Assembly: GCA_031835245.1 (NCBI GenBank)
Contig: JAVKOQ010000151.1
Location: 1-64,000, forward strand
Source of the DNA: Balamuthia mandrillaris
Lineage: Eukaryota > Discosea > Longamoebia > Balamuthiidae
Direction: 5' to 3'
DNA length: 64,000 nt
A program made the position numbers and the translations under genes. This document shows, piece by piece, positions 46,189-58,894 of the stretch. Position 1 is the first letter of the stretch. Every line of letters begins with the position of its first letter. A model generated the notes under the pieces. It saw only the letters and a program-made list of their open reading frames with translations, had not been told where the DNA came from and did not search any database.

Positions 46189-46618
46189 GCGCTTAAAAAA
46201 AATAAAGAAAGGTTGACCGGATCACCGCTTTGTTCGTGCAAACATGGTTCATGCGGAGGTGAGCTCTACTCCAATGATACATTGCAAAGGGGAGGCAACG
46301 AAAACGACGAGCCTCAACTCAATCGTTGTTGTTGTCCTGGTGCTGCTGATGGGGGGAAGCGGTAAAATGACCAACGCGCAATGGTTTGGTTTGGTGGTGG
46401 TCCTTGTCGACACTAATTTTCCTCGCTAAAAGTAGCAGGGGATCTCCAGGACGGTTTTTGCTGCGTTAAATTCCCTTGCCATTTCTTCTCAGCAAATCAA
46501 CGTCGAACAGCACGCGAGCAGAATTACAGGTCAGAAGATAGTAAGAGGAAAGAAGAAAGCAAGGGGGGCGGCGGGGAAGCAAGAAGGCAAGCAAGAAGCG
46601 GAAAAGAAAAAGAAGAAA
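46189..46618. other. intergenic, APH1 5' region
   Basis: No gene supported. A 61-codon frame at 46244-46429 has a hydrophobic stretch but no other support. Purine-rich just before the APH1 start. Confidence 0.5.
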
Positions 46619-46971
46619 ATGACGTTGTTGCTGTTACTTGGGTGCTTCTTGGTGGCCTTTGGACCCGCGTTGGCCCTTTTCCTTGTATTTATTTCTAAAA
46701 ATGGGCAACTCGTTATTCTTATGCTTGGAAGGTACCTCTCCCAACATCATCTTGTTTTTTTTTTGCACAAGCAAGATGCAAAGATTAGATAATACACCGA
46801 TACACCGGTATTCCTTTTTCCTTTGTCAGTTCGTTCTTTTGGTTATTATCGATATTCTTGGCGAGTCTTGTGTGGTACATATTTGCTTCTATGCGGACCC
46901 ATCTGCTGTTCATACTTCCCTTTGCTGTCCTTTTCCAAGAGGCCATGCGTTGGGTCTTCCACAAAGTCTAC

Positions 46972-47017
<46 letters not shown>

Positions 47018-47860
47018 GGATCCCCTCTTCGGCAAACGAGCAAACAACTGAACCTGTTTGTTTCTAAACAAACTTCTATTCCAACGACAGTCGTGCTGAG
47101 AAAGGCCTTACCAGAGAGAGCGGCGGTGGAGCTAACCCGTTTTCTTTTGACTACTTTTCAGCTTCTTTAGGTTTTTCACTTTTCTATTTCACACTATGAG
47201 AGAAGCTCATTGACAGAGTATATATATATTTTTTTTCATTTCCAGCGATTGGTCTTGGCTTTGGGGTGTGCCAAGCTACCATCATGTATGGCACCATCTT
47301 GACGGAGGCTGGTGGACCTGGCTCCTTGTATACTCCTGCTTGCCCTCATGTCTCCTTATTCATTCTCTCTGGTACCTCCTTCACTGTTCTATTCCCAGTT
47401 CAAGAAGTTGGGCTCACTCTGAACATGAATGATGAATCATAATAGCGGTGCTGGCGTTGGCGTCCATTGCGATGCATGTATTTTTGACCATCATTGCATT
47501 TGATACATTTAAAACGATGGCTTGGCGACCATTCCTCTTCAAGTGCGGCATAATTGTGGGTGGACACCTCGTCATTTCCCTAATGGTATTCGCTCTAAAT
47601 TCTCTTCGTCGTTCTCTTCTCTTCGTCGTTCTCTTCTCTTTCTTTCGTTCTTTCTTTTTCTTCTTCTGCATCTTGTTTTTCTTCTTCTGCGACGCTCAAT
47701 GTTGCATCATGAACAGACGTTACTGAACCAAGAAGGAGGGAACTGCCTGGCCTCTATGGTGGTCATCTACGTCGTATTAGCCCTAATAGGCGCCTTCGCC
47801 CTCTGGCTCAGCTTCACCAGCGTCCATTTGCTCAAACGCTCTGCCGCCACCAACCGATAA
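46619..47860 (+). CDS. APH1: gamma-secretase subunit APH-1
   Basis: Model join(46619..46731,46830..46973,47091..47170,47246..47371,47446..47585,47717..47860), 248 residues, all phases consistent, near the usual 250-265. The start MTLLLLLGCFLVAFGPALAL is the strongly conserved first helix of APH-1. Exon 2 reads SSFFWLLSIFLASLVWYIF then FQEAMRWVFHK. Two conserved membrane histidines are present, in SIAMHVFLTI and GGHLVISLM. Seven hydrophobic segments are predicted. APH-1 scaffolds presenilin, nicastrin and PEN-2 in the intramembrane aspartyl protease. The gene was not visible as one frame because all six exons are short. Confidence 0.92.
46977..47015 (+). repeat. (CT)n in APH1 intron 2
   Basis: Sense-strand pyrimidine run starting almost at the donor of the 46974-47090 intron. 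Confidence 0.95.
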
Positions 47861-48229
47861 CCGATCATGCGGTCCTGCGCCTACCCCCTCCCTCTCTTTT
47901 CCCGCTTTGTTTTCTGTTGTTGTTTCTTCCCATCAACATCATCCTCCATCCTCCATCCTCCATCCATAAGCCTTTCTCTGGTGGGTGGTGATGTCGGAAC
48001 ACGAAAAAAAAATATATGACGTTCCGAGAAATTTCCCAACTTTTAACCTTTAAAAGGAAAAAATTGGGGGCAAAGAAATTATTATTATTTTAGTCGACTT
48101 TTTTTTTTTGCTGCTGTAAAACTTGTCACACAGCCAGCCAGCCAGCCAGCCAGCCAGGGAGTGAGCGAGGGAGTGTTGACGGTACCAAGAGGACCACAGG
48201 CACCAGGACAGGCAAAAAAAAAAAAAAGA
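47861..48229. other. intergenic APH1 to tyrosyl-tRNA synthetase
   Basis: No gene. Holds a short CATCCTC repeat at 47935-47965, an AT-rich patch and a (CAGC)n run. Confidence 0.6.
48129..48158 (+). repeat. (CAGC)n short tandem repeat
   Basis: About seven copies of AGCC/CAGC in the 5' UTR or promoter of the tyrosyl-tRNA synthetase gene. Confidence 0.95.
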
Positions 48230-49424
48230 ATGGAAGCGAGCAACGCGCTGACACCAGAGGCCAAGTACGCGCTCATCACCAAGGATCTTCAGGAGATTGT
48301 TGGCGAGGAGGACATCAAAGCTGTCCTGAAGGAGAGGGATGTTAATATCTACTGGGGCACTGCCACCACTGGAAAGCCTCACCTTGGCTACTTTGTGCCC
48401 ATGTACAAGATCTCTGACTTTTTGGCTGGTTTGTTCTACTGCACCTCCATATTTTTTTTTTTAAAGAGAAGGAAGTTTTGTTTGAAGATGAGAAGTGATT
48501 TTTTTTTTTTTTGCTTTATCACTCTCCCTGGCTCTAACATGAACGTCATTATTTTCAGCCGGAGCTCATGTGACTATTTTGTTTGCTGATCTGCACGCTT
48601 ACCTTGACAACATGAAGAGCAGCTGGGAGCTCCTGCAAGCACGTTGCTCGTGGTATGAGTTCATCATCAGGGAAATGTTGACACTGATCGGTGTGCCACT
48701 CGACAAGCTCAAGTTTGTACGTGGAACGGAGTTCCAGCTTAGCCCTACCTACACCATGGACATGTACAAAATGAGCGCTTTGGTTACTACTGAACACACT
48801 ACTAAGGTCTGTTTCTCCCTCTACTAGTGTCATTTTTTCTCGTTTCTCTTTCTCTCCCCTTGTCCTTTTGTCCCGCCTTCATTTTGACTAAAGCTTATAA
48901 TGCAGGCTGGTGCTGAGGTAGTGAAGAGCGCCAAGTCTCCTCTTATGAGCAGTCTGTTATACCCAATCCTGCAAGCCTTGGATGAGCAGTACCTTGATGT
49001 GGATATTCAATTCGGTGGTGTTGACCAGAGAAAGATCTTTATGTTTGCTAGGGAAAACCTTCCCAGAATTGGGTACAAGAAACGGTACGTTGTTCAGCCT
49101 GTTCAATCACATATGTTAAGAGTTGGCACAATCCTTCGGACATTGCATGTTGTTAACCATTCACCAATTCTCAGAGCACATTTGATGAACTGGCTTATTC
49201 CTGGCCTGGGCAAGAGCGGAAAGATGAGTTCTAGTGAACCACTTTCGAAGATTGACTTTGATGATACTGATAAGATTATTAGAGATAAATTCAAACAAGC
49301 CTACTCTGTTGATGGCCAACCTGAAGGCAACGGTCTGTTGGCTATGCTTCGCTTTATTCTTTTCAGATACCTAGAAAAGCAAGGCAAACCATTTGTTGCT
49401 CCTAGGGCTGAAAAATGGGGTTTG

Positions 49425-49462
<38 letters not shown>

Positions 49463-50415
49463 CGCTCTCTCGCTTTGCTTGAACTAACGTAATGATAGGT
49501 GGTCCTCAAGTGTTTAACACCTATGCGGAGGTGGAGGCAGCCTTCTCCAAGCCAGAAGGAGATCCCGATAAACTTATGTCCGGAGATCTCAAGAAGGGAT
49601 TGGCTGATCTCATGATTGAGTTCTTGGCTCCTTTGCGCGCCAAAGTTCTCGAGAAATGGGATCTCTGTGTCAAAGCCTACCCCGAGGCACCCACTTACCA
49701 CCTTGAAAACGAGCCCAAACAAAAGGAAAAGGCAGCACCCAAGAAGAAGGGCAAGCAGCAATCTTCCGGTACTTTTCAATTCTAAGTTGACACTCTCCCT
49801 ATCATCAATTTACTTATTTCTCTTTTCTTCCTGTTGTTCAGCTGATGTTCGTGCTTATGATATCCGAGTGGGCAAAATTGTTTCGGTCAAAAAGCACGAC
49901 AATGCCGACACATTGTACGTAGAACAGATCGATGTGGGAGAGGATAAGCCCCGCACCATCGTAAGTGGCTTAGTGAACCACATCCCCATCGAGAAGATGC
50001 AGGACCGTCTCGTTTTGGTGGTGACCAACCTGAAGCCGGCTCCATTGAAGGGAGTGGAATCACAAGGAATGGTTCTGGCTGCTGCCACTCGAGAGAAAGA
50101 AAATCCTACCATCGACCTCGTGAACGTGCCAGAGGGAAGCAAAGTTGGAGAGCGGGTTTCCTTTGAGGGATTGGACGATGCTGAGCCTGACCTCCCTTTC
50201 ATCAGTCAAAGCAAACGAAAGAAGCTCGCCAAGGTTTATTTTCTTTTGCTTGTGTGTTATGTATACAATTTTTGGGTTTGGTGCTAACTCTTTTGCTGTT
50301 GCACTATTAGGATCTCCTAACATCAGCGGAGGGAGTGGCTATGTACGGCAGTCATGCCTTTAAGACATCTGCAGGCGTGTGCACCTCTACCATTCTTAAT
50401 GGCTACATCAGCTAA
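48230..50415 (+). CDS. YARS1: cytosolic tyrosyl-tRNA synthetase with EMAP-II-like domain
   Basis: Model join(48230..48428,48559..48806,48906..49084,49175..49419,49499..49768,49842..50233,50311..50415), 545 residues, all in phase. A class I catalytic core has the HIGH-region [15 protein letters not shown] (about 42-56), [10 protein letters not shown] and the KMSKS loop as KMSSS (about 226-230). The anticodon-binding part follows, then a Lys-rich linker. The C-terminal 165 residues ([20 protein letters not shown] to the stop) are an OB-fold tRNA-binding domain of the EMAP-II/Arc1p type, as in animal YARS1. It charges tRNA-Tyr in the cytosol. Intron 4 has (CT)n. The stop is only 57 bp from the stop of the convergent CLU-RCC1 gene. 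Confidence 0.95.
49426..49470 (+). repeat. (CT)n in YARS1 intron 4
   Basis: Sense-strand pyrimidine run between donor 49420 and the acceptor at 49498. Confidence 0.95.
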
Positions 50416-50472
50416 AACCCTGTCCATCCCTTATGAAACGAACAATAACCAACCCTTCTTTTACAATTTATT

Positions 50473-53400
50473 TTATTCTTGCGAAGGAGCTGGCCGAAGA
50501 GGCGTGTTCGGAGATGCTGTTGTTCTGCGCAGTCTACAATGGATTTGGCTGCTGCTTCTCCACTGCGATGCTCCCAAACGAGCACCCTCCTCGTCTCCCT
50601 CTTCCTCTTCCTCTTCCTCTTTTTCTTCTTCGGGATGCCGTTGTCGTCTTTCTTGCTTGTTCTCATTTCTTCCTTCTGTGATATTTTTCTCCCTCTTTTT
50701 CTTTTTCTTATTTCTTTGTTGTCGTGCATCCAACAAACTTTTGATCACAGCAGGGTGCATTGTTCTCCGCCGTTGCCACCGCTGCAGTCGATGACCGAAT
50801 GCATCGCTTTCATCATCGGCCAGCAGTTCCAATACAGAGTGTCGACGCCGCTCGTTGAGGCTTCCCGCTATGTCGCCAGAGCTTTTGCTGACGTTTCGAT
50901 GTGTTTCCGTCTTTGTTGTCTCTTCTTTCTTTTCTTTCCGGTATTCTTCCACCCTGCGCAATACTTCCATAAACTCGAACGCATCTATCAATTCCTCGAA
51001 GCTAACGCCTACCCATTCTACTTCATCTTTCTTCACTTTCTTCGCTTTCTTCTTGTTCTGCTTTTTCTTCTTTTTGAGTTCTGAGGTGTTGCAAGGGTCT
51101 AATCGTTGTTGCTTGGCTCGCATACCCATTCTCTCGTCGTTTCTTTCCTTATCGTCTTTTCTTTCCTCTATTTTTTCTGTTGTATCAACCTCCTCTTTTT
51201 CTACCTTCAAAGCTGGATCGCGAAAGGTGCAAGGTCGTTTGGTCCGTAACAAAAAGCATCGTTTGCTATCTTTAGTGGGCATCAGCACTTCTGTTCCTTG
51301 TACCGCCACTTCACGCCATACTATTCGTTGCAAAACACCATTGTTAGTACAATTCATTTCTCTCTCTCCTCTCTCTCTCCCATGTGCGCTCATTTTCGTG
51401 TTGCATTTACCTTCTCCGTTATCTTGTTCGAAGATGATGGTACAATAAGGAGCTCGCGTTCGAATCAGAGAGAGCGGTTGATCGCTTCTGGATCGTCTTC
51501 TCTGATAAGCTACTCGTTTAGCACAGTTGTAGGAGTTGCCTGATATGACTCGCACCCGTGAAGCAGGTTCATGGCTAGAATTCAACTTGTGGGTGGAGCG
51601 AGGCGGGTGAGCTTCTACTACAAAGGCTGTGCTCACTAACTTCAACTTGCCACAAAAAATGGGATGAGGAGCATCTGCTCCGCCATTGCCACCGTTAACA
51701 TCTTTCTCGCCTGTGTTACGTGTTGACCATTTGCTGGATAACAAAGCTTCGGAGGAAGGAAGGCTGTTATTCCGGGTAGGAGGGAGAGCGTATACGTGGC
51801 AACGAAGGATTTCCCCAAGAAGTACATAAGGATCCTTCTTGTCTGCGTGTTCTTGTTTGTTTTTATCGTCTTTTTCAGGTGGTTCATTATCGACGTTGTC
51901 ATGTGGCGTAAGCAGCTTCTTAAGATCTGAAATGACAGACGTGTCGAAGCTGTTGCTACGTTTGAGCTTTCTGCGGGGATTATCTGTTGTATCATGAGTA
52001 GGGGCAAAACGAGTAGAAGGAGCGGCAGATAGAGAAACCGTGCGATCTCTTCTATGGCCACCACTCAACTTCTCGGATGGTGACGATGACAAAGATATTG
52101 AAGGTGGTGGTGATGATGAGGGCGAGTGTTCCCGTTTTGCTAACAGCATGGAAGGAGAGAAGTGTCCTTGTTCGGAGTCACTGCTGGAATCGCCATCACT
52201 GTCGCTACCAGACGCGCTTCGTTGTCGTTGCTGCTGGAAGCGCGGAGTGCTGGAGGCAGAAGAGTATGGGCTGGATTGCTTCAAAATGGTTTGCAGTTGG
52301 GAGACATAGTTTCGTCCCTGTTGACCTAAATCCAAAGAATGGCGTGGTTTGAAGCCATCTCCGTCAGGGCGTTGTCGCTGCATAGATGTTGCTGTTGCCG
52401 AGGTAATGAGAGGGGGCGTGTTTCCTGCCGAGGTTGCAGAATGAGAAATTCTATCTTCTGGTGGTTGATCTTCCAAACGATGAAGAGGTAATGAAGGTAT
52501 GTGAGTGTCGTCGGAATTTGTATCATAATATCCTTCTGTTGCAGATGAAGGGAGAACGTTGGACAAAGGAAACCTTCGCGTAGGTACCGTCTGCAGCGAA
52601 AGAAATGGTAGATTATCACTTGCTCCTTCTCCGTCACCACCAAAGGAGGTGGCCCTTTCATGAGAGGAATATTCCTCGCTGAGGTTCTTCAACGGAGAGA
52701 TAGTCTTCTCCAGTTCTTGTTGGAGCACCTTACGAACCGCCATTAGGTTGGGAGCTACCTCTGCCACAAGCCCTTTGTGCACAAATGAGGAATGACGCAC
52801 ATTGCGAGAGGTGTAGGAGCTGCGGTGACCCAACACCGGCGAGCCTGTTGCTTTCTCTCCAACCACCATTGGTGATGTTGTTATAACCAGAGTTTGTCCA
52901 AAAGTAGCTGCTACCTAAAGTGGGTCGTCATGTATGAACAAAATTTGCAGAAGAGAAGCAAAGATAAGCGAAGAAACAAGAATGATATACCTTGAGTACA
53001 GTATGATGGCCTGTGAGCAGTCTAACTAAGGTCGGTCTCTTGCGTTGCATCTCGTCGCCATGGCCAAGCTGAGCCCAAGCCGCTGATCCCCAGGTAAATA
53101 TCTTATCAGAGTTAACTACTGCTACCGAATGACTGTAACCAGCTGCTATGTCGGTCACTTGCGGACGTTTCATACGTGTTGTTAATGCATTGCGAAACGC
53201 TTTTGTGTGGTCTGAACTTGTGTCATTATTCTGATTGCTGCTGTTGTTGTGATTGTTGTTGTTGGTCGTATCGCTGTTGATAGAAGTGGAAGGAGGGGGC
53301 GATGATTCGTCCAGAAGAGAGAATTGAGAAGGGTTGTTGTCGGAGACGAGAGAAATGGTGGGTGCAGAGGAACAAAGAATCGGTGACGATGGAGAAGAGG

Positions 53401-56400
53401 AACAAGAGGAAGCAGAAGGAGAGGACGCAGAAGCGCTTTTAAAGTGTTTTGCCTTCATGCGCTTTGGTGTTGCTACTATATCTCTCCCTCTGAAACCCAA
53501 CTTGTGATGTGCATTTGAGCCCCACATGAACAAATCGCCTTCTTCTGCAACACCGAAAGGAAAATAGGAAATAATGAGAAATAAAATAACAGACGAGAAA
53601 ACAAAACGTATTGAAGTTTCTTGTCAATACGACAGAAAGGAGGGTACCAGTAATAGCCATGGCGTGGTCATAGCCGCATGCTATTTTGGTGATTTTCTTG
53701 TTCTGGAACGTGCCACCAATTTGTCGAGGCGTTAGCTCTCTGTAACCATCAAGATGTGGCCGTTTGTGTCCTAATTGACCCTGTTTGCATTTATGGACTT
53801 TGTGAGTATAAGTCATAAGACAAAGGCATCAATATAGAAAGACAACCTTATCGCCACAACCAAAACTATAAACAGCCCCGCTTTCGGTCAGAACGAGAGA
53901 AAAGTATTCTCCAGCAGCTACAGCTCGTACTTTAACATCTGCAAGGGTGCTAAGTATTCTTCTCGGGATTTGGATATCGCCTGTGTAGAAGCCATGACCC
54001 AAAGCACCACCTTCTCCTGATCCAAATGAATAGACTTCTCCCTTATCCGTTAAAAGTAATGTGTGGGCTCCTCCGCATGCTACGTCCACCACTCTTTACA
54101 TCAAGGTAAATAAGAAGGAAACGCAGACAGAAAGTGAGATGAGGCACCTTGTGTTCATCATGTTGCGGAGTAAAGTAGGTGACTTTTGTGTGTTCATCGT
54201 GTAGAAATTCACTCCACCGAGTTGTCTACAAAGAGCACTGCCCCACACAAAGACTTTGCCTTCATCGGTCAACACAACGCTAATGCCGATGCCACATGCC
54301 ACCTTAACAACGTGATAGCTGCGCAACTCTTTTACAGGTTGTGGAGTTAATAGGTTGGGATCACTCAACCGCAGTGGACTCTCTCCTGGTAGTAATCCAC
54401 CGATGCCACCCAACATATATACTGCCCCATCCACTGCAGTGATTATACGGCGAAGAAAAAAGTCAGTGGTTCTTAAAGAGTAAGCCAGAAGATGCAGAGG
54501 AAAAAGCGAAGGGAAGAGAGTACTAGTGGTAAAAAGCGCATGAGAGGTGCTGCAAGCAATGGAAGCAACACTAGCAGCAGTATCCATAAGATGCAAAGGA
54601 CGAGGCTCTTTCAGATTTCTTGTCAACTTATCGTATTTACCATTTCTTCCTCTTCCCCAGATCCACAGTTGACCTCCCTGCATCACGTGTGTTGTTGCAT
54701 TGGTCATTAGGCTGCTATTTACATGTTGGTGATGATCGCTATGCATCGGCCGAATAGAAACCATCGTCATCGATTGTGTCGCTTTGAATTTTTCTCTCCG
54801 TTGTTCAGGAGCAGTTGAAACCAACACAGTTTTCCCCTTTGCTTTGCGAGGGTTTGTTTTTTTGTCAGTTGTCGCACGGGTGGACGAAGCTTCGCTATCT
54901 TTGAAGAGTAATGAAGTCTGTCTGATAGCAGGAGTTGGGCTTGCTATTAAGGAGCCGCTAGTACCATTGGGCTTGAGCAAGTTGGAAGAGCCTTCTCGTC
55001 GCTTCTTCCACTCAATCTCGTTTTGCTTCAAGGAAAACGCTGGGTCATCTGCTTTCAGAATGTCGTGTTGCAGCATGTGAGTGGATAATACCACATCACT
55101 ATAATTATCGAACAAACTTACTGTGTTTCGTTCATTGGGTTAGCGAAAGAAAAAAAAGACGAGAAAGAATAAGAACAAGAAGGAGGGAGATGATGACAGA
55201 AGAATAAGAACAAGAAGAAGGTGAAATGAGAAAGAAGAACGAGAGCAAGAGAATCATTACTTTGCTTTAGCCAAGCTTTGATGGCCCCACTCGATGAAGA
55301 AGACGAAGATGTGCGAATGGAGTTGTCGCCTCCACCTAGAAAATTTCTCGGAGAATATGGAGAAGCTCTTTGAGAGCTAAACACTAACGCGTTCGTTCCT
55401 TGGATGTGTTTGCCAAGAAAAGGGTGAAAGGATAAAAGATAGTCGGGAGAGCCGAAGAGCAATCGCACGAGACCGACGTCGAACGAGGGTAGAGGAAACA
55501 CTTCCCACAGGAGCTCAAAGCGACGGCCGAAACGAAACGCGGCTGCAAAGAGCTGTTCTTGTTCGGCCACTTTGGCCAAACGGCAACACAAAATGAGGCC
55601 AAAGGGATGACCCATACCGATTCCCTGTGGCCGTGCGTCTCCTATTCATACATAACAAAAAGAGATGAGAGGTAGAGCAAACAAAGAAAAAAAAACAATG
55701 CAAAGAGAAGCGAGAATCAAATAAGGAGCACAAACCATAGACAATTTCCAGAACTTCGAGTGCCATCAAGTAAGCCCGAAAGGCGTTGAAAAATTGGCGC
55801 ATCCTCTCATAAATAGAGCCACGAAGATAGTAGAAGCCAACAATTATTTCCGTAGGGCACACTTTGGACTTGAGCAATATCTCGCAGCCCTTATCTACTA
55901 GCTGCAATGCCAGCGTGTTGTTTTCCACTCTGCTCTGAGCTTCTGCCATCTTGAAGTAACCAATTGCTGATTCCAAACTTTCCTCTCCAAAGACTGGACA
56001 AAAATCAAAGAAGACCATTTCAGCAAACTTTAAAAAAGGTGGAAAGAAACAAGACCAAAGGAGAACGCCACATTACCTTTGGCAAAGACCCGCTGTCGCT
56101 GCTCTTGCAATTTCACAAGGAATTCACCCTCCATACCATAGTCAGGCATAGTCTGTCCTTCTGTTTCTTCATCTTCTCCAAACTCAACTTCTCTTGCAAT
56201 CCCTTCTTTGTTATCTTCTTTTTGTTGTTTTTGCTCTGTTAATGTCAGTTCTCCTTCTTTTGCTTTCTCCAATAATTGCTCTAAATCAAAGTCTAAAGGT
56301 TGACCTTGCATCTTCTTTTTGCCTATCAGTCGCATCAACTCCATTTCTAACAACCGCAACTCTCTTTGATGCAACGGCAAAGACTTGAGTCGAACGCTAA

Positions 56401-58216
56401 TACAAAGGTCAGAGCTGGACAGGGGCGCTTTCTGCTCGAAGAGCGTTGGATCCTCTTGAAAGCGAGTCACCGTCGTCATCTTGAATTCCACTCCCAAATG
56501 TTTTTGAAGGATACTGAAGAGAGCAAGCTTCGAAGGAATATGTTGACGAAGGTCATGGTCATTCTCGAGTTCGGTCCTACTGAAGCCATGTTCTGAGAAT
56601 TTGGCCATGAGATGTATTTTTAGCTCCCATTTCCAGTAACGATCGGATTGAAGGGAAGATCCTAAAACGAGGTTGAAATGCCGGACGATAACTTCTCTGT
56701 AGTCTTCCACGTTTGGAGTTTGTACCGCACGCATTTGACTTCTTAGAATGTTCTAAAAAGAAAAAAAAATTGAGTCTTCGTTTATCTTTAATTGAAGAGA
56801 GGCGTACCTTGATGGTCCGCGATATCATTTCCATGAGGAGAAAACTTTGAACACGCCTTTGTTGGGATCGAATTTGTGAACGTAATAGTCCTAGAAACCT
56901 GATATCCGATTCAACGGTCAATATACGTTGCATCTACGACGGGGAGAGAGAGGACGAAGAGCAACGAAACCAGAATGAAGAGAGAAGATTACCGAACGTT
57001 AATGCCCTTGGCATGTAGTTCAGCACTTAATTGTTTGCTATTGATGACGAGAACTTCCCCTGAATCCATTTCTCTTGCCAGTTGCGGTATGCGCTGCGTG
57101 AGAACAGCGTTGGTGGCTTCCCTAACCTCGTTGTCGTCCTCTTCGGTGCTGGCATTAAAGTTGGAGAAAGCATCACTGTTGAGCGATACTTTGTTTTGAA
57201 GAACTGCTTCGGGGCGTAGGTGGTGATAGAGATGGCTGTTCTTGAAGCGTTTGATGACCATGACGTCTCCGTAGAGCTTCTGGTTAGCAAAATAGGATGC
57301 ACGTTCGTTTAAGGTCGATTTTGCTTTCCCTTCTTGCCCTTCTGTTCCTTCATCTTCTTTCTCTTTTTCGTCTTCTTTCTTTTTATGCTCCGAGTAAAGC
57401 ACTAGAGAAGCGCTGGGAACATGTTCCAAGATGCATCCTCGGCGTCTATCCACAATCCCCAACAACCGCAATGCATCCTGCATCCAAGTGGCATCCTTCA
57501 GGTTGACCTGTCTCAGCCTAGCCGTCTGTCTCGCGGGAACGAGAATAGCTCTGACCTTTCCCTCATCTGGCGGCGAAGTGGGTGGCATCAATCGGGCAGC
57601 ATCGAGGGCGTAATAGCGACCATCTTTGCCTTTATGTATTTCTAAGTCGATCGGGCCGTAGACTCGAATGTTGGGTAATGGAGGGGGTCGCATGAGAAGG
57701 TGTTTCTTGAGGTTGAGCCGACGTGCCAAGGTGCGCACTCTCCGTCGAACGGACTTGTCTTTGTCATCAATGAAAGTTCGGCCGCCGTCATTGGATCCCC
57801 AGCATTGCGTGTCGCTTCCCAATGGCAACATGGATTGTACTAACATTCGATATCTTTCATAATTGAAGAAGAAAGCGGATATAAACGGATAGAAAAAGAA
57901 AGTACGAAATGAAAAGAAAAGAAAAGGAAGAAAGGAATGTACCCTCTGTAGTCAATCATGGCTACCAATGGAATACACAATCCTTCTGTTTCACTGTGGT
58001 GGATTCCCTTTTGTTGTTGTAAGAGGACGCCACAATAAAAAGAAAAAAGTAGGAGGAGACACAGAAAGTCAAAACGACAAATGTGAAGAATCCAAAGAAC
58101 CTTCAGACCACGAAGCTCACAACTGGCAGCTTTAAGAGCGTACTCATCATAGCCATACAATCCTCGCGTGTCCTCCATTACTTTGAAAAAACAACCCGCC
58201 TTTGTGCTTTCGTGTT

Positions 58217-58262
<46 letters not shown>

Positions 58263-58894
58263 TGAGAAAGACAAACCACGATGTACTTTGTGCCACCGGC
58301 CACACCGGTGCCAGTTCCGCTCTGTGGGAGTATGGTCTTGGCAGCATTCGGCAGGTTCAGCTCCTCGATAATCCTCTTGCCCAAGAACTCGGCCACCGAG
58401 ACAAAGTCGCCGTGCAGGCGTCGTAGCCGCCTTAGCTTGAGGAGGCGCTGAGAGGAGGGCAGCTCCAACGTCTCCTGCAGCTCCTTGTTCCATTCCTGGT
58501 GGAGGTGAGAGAAGAGAGGCGATGCCGTTGGCCCTCCGCTGCGCAGTCGATCGCTCAACTTCAAGGAGGGCGAACTGCTTCTTTCACCGTGTGCATCCTC
58601 TCCCACTCCTTCTTTCTCCTCTTCTTTGTGGAGGTGAGCGGGAGGTAGAGGATAGTTTGTGTCTGTGCGTTTTTCATTGTAACCGGAGCTGCAAGTAATG
58701 AAAAAACAAAGATGGTCAAAAGGGAGAGAAAAAAGAGGAAGAATAAAAGGTGCGTACGTGTGAGTCTTTTCGTTATAACCAGCACCAGAGTCCTCTCCTT
58801 CGCCGCCGCTCATCGTTGTTGCGTGTATGGTCGTTCGTCGCACCTCCGTACAATTTCGAGGAAACCCAACCCCACTCCCGTCAAGTAGTCGCAT
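50473..58894 (-). CDS. CLU domain fused to RCC1 repeats, giant protein
   Basis: Sixteen exons: complement(join(50473..51320,51411..52914,52991..53544,53648..53780,53847..54093,54148..54433,54524..55120,55261..55641,55736..55993,56077..56752,56808..56898,56993..57853,57943..58007,58101..58199,58280..58688,58758..58894)). All fifteen junctions keep phase, giving 2,381 residues (start could instead be the ATG at 58813). About residues 150-530 are a CLU domain: YGYDEYALKAASCELRGLKV, IPLVAMIDYRGYRMLVQSML, and YGPIDLEIHKGKDGRYYALD. Helical, possibly TPR-like sequence follows (to about 870). Residues about 1135-1600 are RCC1-type repeats (VVDVACGGAHTLLLTDKGEV; YSFGSGEGGALGHG). A Ser-rich, then acidic/basic low-complexity tail ends the protein. 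CLU proteins bind mRNAs for mitochondrial proteins and affect mitochondrial distribution; RCC1 propellers bind GTPases, chromatin or ubiquitin targets. Confidence 0.88.
58220..58259 (-). repeat. (CT)n on sense strand, CLU-RCC1 intron 2
   Basis: GA run on the plus strand within the 58200-58279 intron, near its 3' splice site. Confidence 0.95.

Noticed and set aside
46244-46429. 61-codon hydrophobic frame upstream of APH1
   Set aside because: Short, no family, no splice or context support.
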